Source: JAUSEW01 sp964414015
Lineage (GTDB): Bacteria > Patescibacteriota > Microgenomatia > Levybacterales > UBA12049
Assembly: GCA_964414015.1 (NCBI GenBank)
Contig: CAYPUE010000025.1
Span: 1 to 11,259 of the forward strand
DNA length: 11,259 bases
Direction of reading: 5' to 3'
The translations under genes were made by a program, and so were the position numbers. The notes under the pieces are model-generated. The model did not search any database. It saw only the letters and a list, made by a program, of their open reading frames with translations, and had not been told where the DNA came from. Below, one piece after another: positions 1-6,468 of this stretch (position 1 is the stretch's first letter; each line of letters begins with the position of its first letter).

Positions 1-3
1 GGT

Positions 4-1068
4 TTAGTCTTTGCCGCTTTTTCCGCCTTTATCTTCTCCGCCTGACTTTCCGGAATTTTCACTGTTTGATTTACCTGAATTAGAATTGGAGGATCCTGAA
101 TTGTTCGACCCTTGCGACGAACTTCCTTGCTGTCCGCTTTGGATTTGATTAATGTTTTTTACCGCCTGCTGGAAACCGATAGCAGCTTCCTGGGCTTTCT
201 TAATCGCTTCTTTTGCCTGCTCTGAAACTTTTTGCTGAACATTCAAAAGTTTCTCTTGTTTTTTCTGTTCTGTTTCCAGCAATTTTTCTTCTACTTTTTT
301 CAAAGCTTCATTTTTTTCTTCTATTGCTTTTTTAATCGCTTTTTCTCTGGCGCCAAGAGAATTTCTTGATGCTTCGGCAGCCTCCTTGTTCAATTCATCA
401 AGATCCCGCTGAAGTTCACGGGCAGAATCAGACGCTTCATCTACTTTCCTTTCTGCTTTTCTTGTTAAATCACTTTTTATTTCATTTTTAAGCTCCTGTT
501 CCGGCAATGAGTCTTCAACTTCAACTTTTGCCCTCAAAAGAGACTCTTGAGCCGAAGTAACCTGTGCTTTTATTTCTCCTACTGACTGGCTTTCCAAAAG
601 ATCCAACGTTTCTTGTTTCGCTTTTATATCATCATTTATTGTTTTGGCAAGAGTATCAACATTTCGTCCTGTAAGCTTTGCCTGATTAACTTCTGCCGCT
701 GCGTTTTTCAAATTAGACGCCATCCCATCCAAAGCGACTTTCGCTGCATTTAAATTATTTTTTGCCAGCATAAATCTAAGCTCTGCTATTCTTTCTCCTG
801 CAATATCTTTATATATTTTCGCTTTGGTTTCAGGCGTAAATGCGAGGAGTAAACGGAAATCCTGCTTGAGTTGATCCAGAAAAAATAAAGGGCTGTCCGG
901 CAAAATTAAACCCGGACCTTCGGTAGTTGGAGGGATTGAAAGATCAGCGCTTGCAGTTGAAGCTCCCAAAACTTGTGCCTGATGATTGGCGTAGGCTTTC
1001 CCAACAGAAACTAAAATAAGTAAAGATGTAAAAGCAAGGGACAGGAAGACATAAAGTCTTTTGCTCAT
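4..1068 (-). CDS. Secreted coiled-coil DUF5667 domain protein
   Basis: Predicted exported protein of 354 residues; its biochemical role is unknown. The frame stays open upstream to a TTG at 1104, but I chose the ATG at 1068. It starts a clean signal peptide (SKR, then a hydrophobic stretch to about residue 23, with a likely cleavage after AYA at 25-27), and the TTG lies inside a probable -35 box. Residues about 51-180 match the DUF5667 pattern: PGLILPDSPLFFLDQL, then an amphipathic helix containing AGERIAELRFMLAK. Residues about 190-300 are a highly charged Lys/Glu coiled coil. From about 310 the tail is Ser/Gly/Asn/Lys low complexity and ends GGKSGKD, with no LPXTG-like anchor. DUF5667 proteins are known from CPR and other bacteria as secreted or surface proteins. 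The gene ends three bases inside the left edge, so it is complete. I am sure of the gene and fairly sure of the domain. Confidence 0.85.
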   Translation of the reverse strand: MSKRLYVFLSLAFTSLLILVSVGKAYANHQAQVLGASTASADLSIPPTTEGPGLILPDSPLFFLDQLKQDFRLLLAFTPETKAKIYKDIAGERIAELRFMLAKNNLNAAKVALDGMASNLKNAAAEVNQAKLTGRNVDTLAKTINDDIKAKQETLDLLESQSVGEIKAQVTSAQESLLRAKVEVEDSLPEQELKNEIKSDLTRKAERKVDEASDSARELQRDLDELNKEAAEASRNSLGAREKAIKKAIEEKNEALKKVEEKLLETEQKKQEKLLNVQQKVSEQAKEAIKKAQEAAIGFQQAVKNINQIQSGQQGSSSQGSNNSGSSNSNSGKSNSENSGKSGGEDKGGKSGKD

Positions 1069-1074
1069 ATAACA

Positions 1075-1104
1075 ATTGTTAAACAGTTTCATACGGTTTG
1101 TCAA
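1075..1104 (-). promoter_or_regulatory. Probable promoter of the DUF5667 gene
   Basis: On the minus strand a perfect TTGACA (1104-1099) is followed after 18 bases by AACAAT (1080-1075, 4 of 6 matches to TATAAT). Transcription would start about seven bases on, at the ATG at 1068, giving a leaderless mRNA. No Shine-Dalgarno sequence precedes that ATG. This is the main argument against the upstream TTG start. Confidence 0.5.
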
Positions 1105-1112
1105 GAGTCAAT

Positions 1113-1140
1113 AAAATTTCTAATTCTTAATTTCTAATGA
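1113..1140. repeat. AT-rich heptamer-like degenerate repeat
   Basis: Repeated TTTCTAA/TTCTTAA units with a period near seven bases lie between the two divergent genes. Similar degenerate heptamer tracts occur in dprA, topA, mrdA and the 7113-7150 intergenic region. Confidence 0.4.
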
Positions 1141-1186
1141 AATTAAAACATCAAACGCTCCTTGTCTTAAAAATTATTTATTTATT

Positions 1187-1222
1187 GGTAGTATTTGTAG
1201 TATGGGTAGTATTTGTAGTATT
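1187..1222 (+). repeat. Four 9-base units carrying GTAGTAT before the 1231 gene
   Basis: Two 18-base copies (1187-1204 and 1205-1222, 17 of 18 identical) each consist of two 9-base half-units, GGTAGTATT and TGTAGTATG/T. The array ends nine bases before the next ATG. Each unit holds TAGTAT, a -10-like hexamer, and the last overlaps TATTAT (1219-1224, 5 of 6 to TATAAT), which would start transcription almost exactly at the ATG at 1231. A 17-base stretch of this region recurs upstream of dprA. Confidence 0.6.
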
Positions 1223-1230
1223 ATTTAAAA

Positions 1231-1680
1231 ATGACTGCGACAGGACATGCAATTATCGGAACCGTTATTGCCGCCAAGATTGGAAATCCGGCGCTGGCTG
1301 TCCCAATAGCTATTGCTTCGCACATAGCAGCTGATGCTTTGCCTCACTGGGACACGGCCACAAATATTGCAGAAAAGGGCAAGAAAAGAGTTATAGTGGA
1401 ATCCTTTTTCGATGTCATTATAGGATTTTCGCTCTCCTATTTAATAGTTATTTTTCTTTTCCCAACAACCAATCCTTCTTATGCTTTTCTTATGATTTTA
1501 GTTTCTCAAGGTCTTGATTGGCTGATGGTACCGTATCGTTTATTTGATATTAATTTCCCTTTATCTAGATGGACTTACAGGTTTCAAAAGCTTTTTGACA
1601 ATAGTCTGGATGCACCTTGGGGCATAATAACTCAAGTAGTAACGCTAGTTGCGATTATTGTCGTTGCAAAAATAATCTAG
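1231..1680 (+). CDS. Small membrane protein with His/Asp metal-binding pattern (YdjM/DUF457-like)
   Basis: A 149-residue protein of mostly hydrophobic segments: about 8-30, 55-78, 82-100 and a C-terminal helix 129-148. The N-terminal half carries a potential metal site: H6 in TGH, then H31, D35, H39 and D41 in ASHIAADALPHWD, with D61 and D96 in later segments. This pattern resembles the family of membrane-bound putative metal-dependent hydrolases (DUF457/YdjM, distantly related to zinc-dependent phospholipase C). The family link is inferred from the motif only, and no substrate can be named. The ATG directly follows the GTAGTAT repeats and has no ribosome-binding site, suggesting a leaderless message. 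Its stop overlaps the topA stop by a few bases, tail to tail. The gene is real; the function is uncertain. Confidence 0.7.
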   Translation: MTATGHAIIGTVIAAKIGNPALAVPIAIASHIAADALPHWDTATNIAEKGKKRVIVESFFDVIIGFSLSYLIVIFLFPTTNPSYAFLMILVSQGLDWLMVPYRLFDINFPLSRWTYRFQKLFDNSLDAPWGIITQVVTLVAIIVVAKII

Positions 1681-4007
1681 TTTTTAATATCCTCTATCTT
1701 CTCCCGCTGATAGTTTTCAGACGGGATTTCGCTTCGCTCAACACGCTCTGAAATTGGTTTTGTCCAACTCGCGAAATCACACTTGGGGTAATTGGAGCAG
1801 CCATAGAAACGGCGGCCTGTTTTGGTTCTTTTGATCACAATTTGTCCCCTCGTCGCAACTGCTCCTCGGGGCAGGCCTCCGCATTTCGGACACAATAAAT
1901 CCGTTGTTTCGACGAAAGATTTGGTAAATTTACATTTAGGGAAATTAGAGCAGGAAATAAATTTACCAAATCTTCCAACACGGATTACTAACGGTGATCC
2001 GCACTCCGGACATTTTTCCTTAGTTTCCTCAACTGCAATTTTTACCCTATCCGCGTCTTTTACTTCTTCCAATTTTTTCTCAAACGGCGTATAAAAATCT
2101 TTTATCGTCGGCACCCATTTTCTTTCTCCTTTGGCAATCTCGTCCAAACCTTCCTCCATTGAAGCTGTAAAAGGAATATCGTCAATTTCGGAAAAATTCT
2201 TAACCAAAAAATCGTTCACCGCAATGCCAACATTGGTCGGAGCAAATCTTCCTTCAATTCTTTCTATATAACGCCTTGTTTCGATTGTGGAAACTATTGT
2301 CGCATAAGTAGACGGCCGGCCAATCCCCTTCTCTTCCAAAGTTTTTATCAAAGATGCGTCATTGTAACGAGGAGGGGGCAAGGTTTCATGCTCAATTATT
2401 TTCGCATCAACAAAATCAAGTTTTTCGTTAGTAATAAATTTGGGCAAGATGTTATCGTTTAATGCTTGTGAATGAACTTTGAGAAATCCGTCAAATACCA
2501 AAACCGAACCGGTTGCCTTCAACCCATATCTGTTATCAGTTCTCTGTTTTCGGTTTTCAGATTCTAGTTTATCTGTTTTCGGTTTATCAGTTCCTAAACT
2601 GACTGACTGATCACCGACAGACTGATTGCTGACAACTGACGACTGAGAACCGATAACCGAAGCGTCTACCAAAACCGTTGTTGACTCTATAACTGCATCT
2701 GCCATCTGACAGGCAATTGCTCTCCTCCAAATTAAATCATATAAACGCCCCGCGTCGTTCCCCAATTTGAAATTTGAAATTTGAAATTTAAAATTTACGT
2801 CCGTAGGACGCACTGCCTCGTGCGCTTCTTGAGCAAGTTTTTGTTTTGTTTTATAAAATCTTGGGCCTTCCGGCAGATATTTATCGCCATATTCTTTTTT
2901 TATAAAATTTCTCATCCCCGCAACCGAAGCAGAAGACAAATTGAAAGAGTCGGTTCTATGATACGTAATAAATCCTTCTTCGTATAATTTCTGCGCCAGC
3001 CCCATGGTTCTTTTTCCGGAAAATCCAAATCTGCGGCTTGCTTCCTGCTGAAGAGTAGAAGTGGTAAACGGAGGAGCAGGACTTCTTTTCGTTTCTTTCT
3101 GCAGAACATCCGAAACAGTAAACTGTTGTTTGGCTAAATCGTTTTTTATTTTCAATGCTTGATTTTCAGTTATAATCGAAGTTTTCGAAACCGAATATTC
3201 TCCATCATAAAGATTAAAAGTTTTCTGCGCTTCAATCTTTACCCCATTAATTTCTATCAGTTCAAATTCTGTTGATGAATTATCGAATTTAGGGGTGGCA
3301 GAAGTGGCAGGGTTCCCGACAGCGCGCATCGAAGACGAAGTCGCAGGAGCACTGGCGGGAGGGAAACTTCTGACAGGACCCCGTCGTGATAAAGATACAG
3401 CAACTGTCCAGTATTTTTCTTTTCCAAATTTCCCAATCTCTCTTTCTCTTTCAACTATTAAACGCAAAGCAACAGACTGCACTCTTCCTGCAGATAATCC
3501 CCTTCTTACTTTCCGCCAAAGAAGCGGAGACAGCTTGTAACCAACCAGCCTATCCAAAACCCTTCTGGCTGTCTGCGCATCAACTAAATTAGCATCTATA
3601 TCCCGCGGATTTTTAAAGGCTTCATCAATCGCTTCTTTGGTAATTTCATGAAAAACTACCCGCCTAAATTTTGATTTTTGTCCCGCCGATTGCGGGATGA
3701 TTTTTGATTTTGAGCGAAGCATGTCCGCGACATGCGAAGCGATTGCCTCTCCCTCCCTATCCGGATCAGTTGCCAATATAATAGTATCCGCGGTTTTGGC
3801 AGCAGTTTTTAGCTCTCCAATAATTTTCTGTTTATCCGCAACCAGCTCGTATTGAGGTTGGAAATTATGCTCAAAATCTATTCCAATTTTGCTTTTGGGC
3901 AAATCCATAATATGCCCTATCGTTGCGATAATTTCAAAATCCTTCCCCAAAAACTTACTGATAGTTCTAGCTTTGGTAGGTGATTCAACGATAACCAAAC
4001 TTTTCAT
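1677..4007 (-). CDS. topA: DNA topoisomerase I (type IA)
   Basis: TopA relaxes negatively supercoiled DNA by passing strands through a transient single-strand break. The 776-residue protein starts MKSLVIVESPTKA, the Toprim domain with E8 and DPDREGEAIA (81-90) for Mg binding. LSAGRVQSVALR lies at 171-182. The active-site tyrosine is Y349 in GFITYHRTDS, with His where Met is usual. GIGRPSTYATIV is at 561-572. Two C-terminal zinc ribbons have Cys 666/669/686/692 and 706/709/737/743. Several segments not expected in the family coincide with repeat-like DNA: residues 97-115, 208-246, 404-416, 450-495, 711-720 (inside zinc ribbon 2, whose central Cys-Cys gap is 27 residues against 16 in ribbon 1) and 751-760. 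All are in frame with no stops, so the enzyme is probably intact. The ATG at 4007 gives the canonical N terminus. It is divergent from the 4096 gene. Confidence 0.96.
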   Translation of the reverse strand: MKSLVIVESPTKARTISKFLGKDFEIIATIGHIMDLPKSKIGIDFEHNFQPQYELVADKQKIIGELKTAAKTADTIILATDPDREGEAIASHVADMLRSKSKIIPQSAGQKSKFRRVVFHEITKEAIDEAFKNPRDIDANLVDAQTARRVLDRLVGYKLSPLLWRKVRRGLSAGRVQSVALRLIVEREREIGKFGKEKYWTVAVSLSRRGPVRSFPPASAPATSSSMRAVGNPATSATPKFDNSSTEFELIEINGVKIEAQKTFNLYDGEYSVSKTSIITENQALKIKNDLAKQQFTVSDVLQKETKRSPAPPFTTSTLQQEASRRFGFSGKRTMGLAQKLYEEGFITYHRTDSFNLSSASVAGMRNFIKKEYGDKYLPEGPRFYKTKQKLAQEAHEAVRPTDVNFKFQISNFKLGNDAGRLYDLIWRRAIACQMADAVIESTTVLVDASVIGSQSSVVSNQSVGDQSVSLGTDKPKTDKLESENRKQRTDNRYGLKATGSVLVFDGFLKVHSQALNDNILPKFITNEKLDFVDAKIIEHETLPPPRYNDASLIKTLEEKGIGRPSTYATIVSTIETRRYIERIEGRFAPTNVGIAVNDFLVKNFSEIDDIPFTASMEEGLDEIAKGERKWVPTIKDFYTPFEKKLEEVKDADRVKIAVEETKEKCPECGSPLVIRVGRFGKFISCSNFPKCKFTKSFVETTDLLCPKCGGLPRGAVATRGQIVIKRTKTGRRFYGCSNYPKCDFASWTKPISERVERSEIPSENYQREKIEDIKN
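1728..1753. repeat. In-frame GC-richer segment at the TopA C terminus
   Basis: This stretch encodes the odd SERVERSE peptide after the second zinc ribbon (residues 753-760). On the minus strand it contains TGAGCGAAGC; the same ten bases occur on the plus strand at about 3711-3720, also inside topA. It may be a short repeat insertion, but the evidence is weak. Confidence 0.3.
1846..1871 (-). repeat. Quasi-palindromic micro-insertion in TopA zinc ribbon 2
   Basis: The minus strand has CCCC, then GAGGAGCA, GTT, GCGACGA and GGGG. It encodes LPRGAVATRG, which sits between the first Cys pair and the rest of zinc ribbon 2 and lengthens that ribbon by about eleven residues relative to ribbon 1. The sequence aligns with the 5982-6006 element in dprA (21 matching positions, one gap) and is GC-richer than its surroundings. 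Confidence 0.6.
2530..2660. repeat. TCAGTT/CTGACTG-type degenerate repeats inside topA
   Basis: Short words such as TATCAGTT, GTTTTCGGTTT, CTGACTGACTGA, GACAACTGAC and ACTGAGAACCGATAAC follow one another with few other bases. They encode residues about 450-495 of TopA, a Ser/Gln/Asp/Lys-rich linker (SQSSVVSNQSVGDQSV) not expected in the family. It looks like a degenerate intergenic-type repeat tract that has become coding. Confidence 0.6.
2763..2797. repeat. ATTTGAA heptamer tandem repeat inside topA
   Basis: About four to five tandem copies of ATTTGAA/ATTTAAA encode NFKFQISNFKL (residues 405-415). The unit length of seven keeps the frame only in particular copy numbers, so the tract could produce slippage frameshifts. 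Confidence 0.65.
3299..3372. repeat. GC-rich insertion in topA with inverted ends
   Basis: This stretch is by eye well over half G+C in an AT-rich gene. It is bounded by CAGAAG (3299-3304) and CTTCTG (3367-3372), extended by TTCCC and GGGAA further in. It encodes a Pro/Ala/Ser-rich segment (about residues 212-236, PPASAPATSSS) between two core strands of TopA. It is most simply read as a small inserted palindromic element kept in frame. Confidence 0.5.
3668..3712. repeat. TTTTTGA repeats flanking a hairpin in topA
   Basis: TTTTGATTTTTG and GATTTTTGATTTTGA flank a perfect inverted repeat, TCCCGC-CGATT-GCGGGA (3681-3697). They encode residues 98-115 (SKSKIIPQSAGQKSKF), which extend the loop after the DPDREGEAIA motif. 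A second perfect hairpin, GCATGTC-CGC-GACATGC, follows at 3719-3735. Confidence 0.55.
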
Positions 4008-4033
4008 AATCCAATGTCTTACATTGTCACAAC

Positions 4034-4039
4034 ATTATA
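4034..4039 (-). promoter_or_regulatory. Probable topA -10 element
   Basis: A perfect TATAAT on the minus strand, placing the start of transcription near 4027 and a leader of about 20 bases before the topA ATG. A TTGACA lies just upstream (4052-4047) but is only seven bases away, too close to be its partner. No Shine-Dalgarno sequence precedes topA. Confidence 0.45.
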
Positions 4040-4077
4040 CAAGGGATGTCAAGTAATACCACACTATAAGTTCTTTA

Positions 4078-4086
4078 TGATATAAT
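4078..4086 (+). promoter_or_regulatory. Extended -10 promoter of the 4096 gene
   Basis: TGATATAAT is a perfect extended -10 (TG, one base, TATAAT). The -35 region is weak (ACCACA, 4058-4063). Transcription would start near 4093, three bases before the ATG, so the message is nearly leaderless. Confidence 0.6.
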
Positions 4087-4095
4087 GTTTTTGTT

Positions 4096-5241
4096 ATGAG
4101 CAGGGAAGTCTTAATAGCCGGACAAGAAAGAAAAAAAGCTTTTCTAGTGGAGATTATAAAAAAACGTATTTGGCAGAAAAAGCCCGATAGTCTTTCGGAT
4201 AATCAATGGCTAATGCAAAGAAAAATAGGCTTCCAATATACTTTCACCGATAAGACTTTAGAAGAACTTGGCAAGCAATATGGAGGATTAACTAGGGAAG
4301 ATGTTCGACAACTAAATCATAGGTTTTGGGACAATATTCACAATAATTCTCCTCGGGAGCTTAAGGCTCAATATCCACGCGCATCTATTCCGGATAGTAA
4401 GCCACGAGCACTAAAATCTAGAGAAAAAACATCTCGGTCCCGAGGGGGATTAAGCTGGGAAATAAGTGAATTTATACGACAGACGGGCATTACCGACCCA
4501 AGAAAAATTGCTGGAAAATTTAAAATTCCAATACGTAGGGTCAATCGCGCCAGACAAGTTTTGAGAAGCTGGGGAATAATAATTCCTTTAACTGTCGCCC
4601 ATTATAGAGATTTTTTTAAACAAGTGGAGAACGAAAACAACGATCAAAGGCTTCAGGAAATTCTTGATAACTCTTCATCGGGATCACTACTTCATTATCG
4701 TCAAAGATATGGAAACGAGGCGATAATGAGTCTTGCCCAAATCGTTAGGAAGGCAGGATTTTATATACCATATAATTACATGGGTCTTTTTGCAAAAACC
4801 ATACAAAACCAGGATATTCCGATAAGACTTTTTGAACAGGAAGGAACATCAAAAAGAAAATACCGTGAAAGACATTTCATCGTATTTAGTAAACACGAAA
4901 AAAGAATCATTGAGTCCTTACGAAACGATTCGTCTTTGGAAAGGTTCAGAACAAATCCGGTTCAATTAATTTGCGGAAGCCCCAGAGCACGAATTCCAAC
5001 CCTAACAGAACTGGCAAAAAACAGATATAGTTCTCTTGGTCCATTAGTATTAAAAACTACTGGCTTTAGACCTTCCCGTGCTCCCCAACGCAATTTTGTT
5101 CACTTGCTAAAAGGATGTCGTACCCCGGTATATACCGATGGAGAGAGCTATTACTACGATACGCGCCAAACGCAACCCTTGAAAAGTTTTCTTGAAAGAA
5201 GACGTCAGGAGATTCAGTCTCAAACTTCACAAGTAGCATAA
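4096..5241 (+). CDS. Unrecognised protein with a sigma-region-4-like helix-turn-helix
   Basis: I do not recognise this 381-residue, strongly basic protein. Residues 50-80 (TDKTLEELGKQYG-LTREDVRQLNHRFWDNI) resemble the region 4 helix-turn-helix of sigma-70 factors, with the typical TLEE(L/I)G, L/VTRE and VRQ spacing. Residues about 122-162 (IRQTGITDPRKIAGKFKIPIRRVNRARQVLRSWG) and 185-222 look like further DNA-binding helical repeats. No region 2 is visible, so it is not an obvious complete sigma factor. No membrane segment or catalytic motif is apparent. It has its own nearly leaderless promoter and is divergent from topA. Its 3' end overlaps that of dprA by 22 bases. A role as a sequence-specific DNA-binding protein is inferred from the helix-turn-helix only. 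Confidence 0.8.
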   Translation: MSREVLIAGQERKKAFLVEIIKKRIWQKKPDSLSDNQWLMQRKIGFQYTFTDKTLEELGKQYGGLTREDVRQLNHRFWDNIHNNSPRELKAQYPRASIPDSKPRALKSREKTSRSRGGLSWEISEFIRQTGITDPRKIAGKFKIPIRRVNRARQVLRSWGIIIPLTVAHYRDFFKQVENENNDQRLQEILDNSSSGSLLHYRQRYGNEAIMSLAQIVRKAGFYIPYNYMGLFAKTIQNQDIPIRLFEQEGTSKRKYRERHFIVFSKHEKRIIESLRNDSSLERFRTNPVQLICGSPRARIPTLTELAKNRYSSLGPLVLKTTGFRPSRAPQRNFVHLLKGCRTPVYTDGESYYYDTRQTQPLKSFLERRRQEIQSQTSQVA

Positions 5242-6317
5242 ACTCCCCCATCCAAACTTTTGATTAAGCCTTTAATTTCCATCATCGACAAAAGGCTACC
5301 GACTTTGGCCGAATCAGTCTTTAAGCGCCTGACAATTTCATCAAAATGCACCCCCTCGTTTTCTAAAAGTTTTAAAACCAAATTTTCCTCATCCGTATCT
5401 CCCTTCTTCATTCTTGATTCATCATTCTTAATTCTAGAGCTATTAGAAATCCCCAATTCATTGATAATATCTTGTGCCGTTGTAACCAACTTAGCTCCAT
5501 GGGATATAAGTTTGTATGGTCCTTTCGACATATTTGAAGTAATTGGTCCGGGAACTGCGAAAATTTTTCTGTTAAATTTTCTGGCAAATTCTGCCGTAAT
5601 TAAACTGCCGCTGTCTTCTGCCCCTTCTGTTACCAAAACTCCCAGAGAAAGTCCGGCAATAATCCTATTTCTTGCCGGAAACGAGCCTCTGGATGGAGGT
5701 TCTCCTAATGGTAATTCTGAAATTATGGTGCCATTTTCTTGCAAAATTCTATCGTATAATTTTCTATTTTCAGAAGGAGTACAGCAGTCAACCCCGCAGC
5801 CCAAAACCGCAATTGTCCGGCCATTATTATCAACAGCTGCTTGATGGGAAACTGCATCAACTCCCATCGCTAAACCTGAAACAATAGTAAATCCGTTCAA
5901 AACCAAATCCGTTGTTAAAAGTTTTGTCACTTCCCTACCGTATTGAGTAGTCTTTCGGGCGCCTACGACTGCGACCGAAGGCCCTGAGGAGCAAAGCGAC
6001 GAAGGGTTGCCCTTTCCATAAAGGACAAAAGGAGGATTGCTTATCCGAAGCAAATCTTGAGGATAATCTTTGTCTGTCAAAATCAAAAACCAAACGTTTT
6101 TCTTTGCAAGTTCTTCTGAATAGTTCGCAATCGAAAACTTACCGCGGAAATCTTCAAATTTCTCCGTTAACTTTTCTCCCAACAGCTTTCCAGGGTGAGA
6201 CCTTGTAGCCTCCCAAGCATTTTTTGCAGTTTTAAACTTTTCCAAAAGTTTTTTAAATTTCGCCGGCCCTATTCCCGGAAAAACCGAAAAAGGCAACCAA
6301 TATTCGCGTTCGCTCAT
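5220..6317 (-). CDS. dprA: DNA-processing protein A
   Basis: DprA (Smf) binds incoming single-stranded DNA during transformation and loads RecA. The 365-residue protein begins MSEREYWL with a helix-hairpin-helix-like FPGIGPAKFKKLL (13-25). The Rossmann-fold core has VAVVGARKTTQYG (115-127), SGLAMGVDAVSH (147-158), LGCGVD (172-177) and FPARNRIIAGLS (213-224). A C-terminal winged helix (about 312-361) resembles the DprA domain 3 fold. The frame is open upstream to a TTG at 6341, but the ATG at 6317 gives the natural N terminus and leaves room for the promoter. The loop before the Rossmann fold (104-112, NPSSLCSSG) is encoded by a quasi-palindromic repeat also found in topA. The linker before the winged helix (SSRIKNDESRMKK) is encoded by heptamer-like repeats. 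No competence operon is visible alongside. Confidence 0.95.
   Translation of the reverse strand: MSEREYWLPFSVFPGIGPAKFKKLLEKFKTAKNAWEATRSHPGKLLGEKLTEKFEDFRGKFSIANYSEELAKKNVWFLILTDKDYPQDLLRISNPPFVLYGKGNPSSLCSSGPSVAVVGARKTTQYGREVTKLLTTDLVLNGFTIVSGLAMGVDAVSHQAAVDNNGRTIAVLGCGVDCCTPSENRKLYDRILQENGTIISELPLGEPPSRGSFPARNRIIAGLSLGVLVTEGAEDSGSLITAEFARKFNRKIFAVPGPITSNMSKGPYKLISHGAKLVTTAQDIINELGISNSSRIKNDESRMKKGDTDEENLVLKLLENEGVHFDEIVRRLKTDSAKVGSLLSMMEIKGLIKSLDGGVYATCEV
5404..5438. repeat. TTCTTGA/TTCTTAA heptamer-like repeat inside dprA
   Basis: CATTCTTGATTCATCATTC and then TTAATTCTAG form a degenerate repeat encoding SRIKNDESRMKK in the flexible linker between the Rossmann core and the winged helix. 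Confidence 0.5.
5982..6006. repeat. Quasi-palindromic micro-insertion in dprA
   Basis: On the plus strand CCCT, GAGGAGCA, AA, GCGACGA, AGGG. It has inverted CCCT/AGGG ends and encodes PSSLCSSG in a variable loop of DprA. It matches the 1846-1871 element of topA, but in the opposite orientation relative to the gene. Confidence 0.6.
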
Positions 6318-6341
6318 AATTGCAAATAGCCCGATAAACAA

Positions 6342-6371
6342 ATACTACCAATAACCCAATCAATTTAACAA
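6342..6371 (-). promoter_or_regulatory. Probable dprA promoter with extended -10
   Basis: On the minus strand TTGTTA (6371-6366) lies 18 bases before TAGTAT (6347-6342), preceded by TGG to give the extended -10 TGGTAGTAT. The start of transcription would be near 6335, about 18 bases before the ATG. The 17 bases at 6338-6354 are identical to 1182-1198 upstream of the membrane protein gene. Confidence 0.45.
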
Positions 6372-6398
6372 TGCACGATATTCATAAATCATCTGCTC

Positions 6399-6428
6399 TT
6401 GACAGGATAATAGTTAATTAGTTAAAAT
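6399..6428 (+). promoter_or_regulatory. Promoter of the 6469 gene
   Basis: A perfect TTGACA (6399-6404), 18 bases, then TAAAAT (6423-6428, 5 of 6 matches to TATAAT). Transcription would start near 6435, at the edge of the dyad at 6436-6455. Confidence 0.6.
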
Positions 6429-6435
6429 ACTTCCG

Positions 6436-6455
6436 AAGCTGCCATATGGTAGCTT
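6436..6455 (+). promoter_or_regulatory. 20-base dyad at the start of the 6469 transcript
   Basis: AAGCT-G-CCATATGG-T-AGCTT is palindromic except for one pair, which becomes a G-U pair in RNA. It lies from about +1 to +20 of the predicted transcript and 13 bases before the ATG. It could be an operator or a 5' hairpin of the mRNA. A terminator is less likely, as it sits between a promoter and a gene. Confidence 0.5.
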
Positions 6456-6468
6456 TATTTATTATAAA

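Noticed and set aside
1187..1222. GTAGTAT repeats as replication iterons
   Set aside because: Only four 9-base units are present, with no dnaA, repA or DnaA-box cluster nearby; a promoter or repeat explanation is simpler.
1822..3592. Several open frames on the plus strand opposite topA
   Set aside because: They lie entirely inside the strongly conserved topA coding region, have no recognisable protein character and no promoters; they are antisense shadows. The same holds for frames opposite dprA and mrdA.
3681..3697. GC-rich hairpin as a transcription terminator
   Set aside because: It lies deep inside the topA coding region and is better explained as part of a repeat insertion.
4047..4052. 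TTGACA upstream of topA as its -35 box
   Set aside because: It is only seven bases from the perfect TATAAT, and no good -10 lies 16-18 bases downstream.
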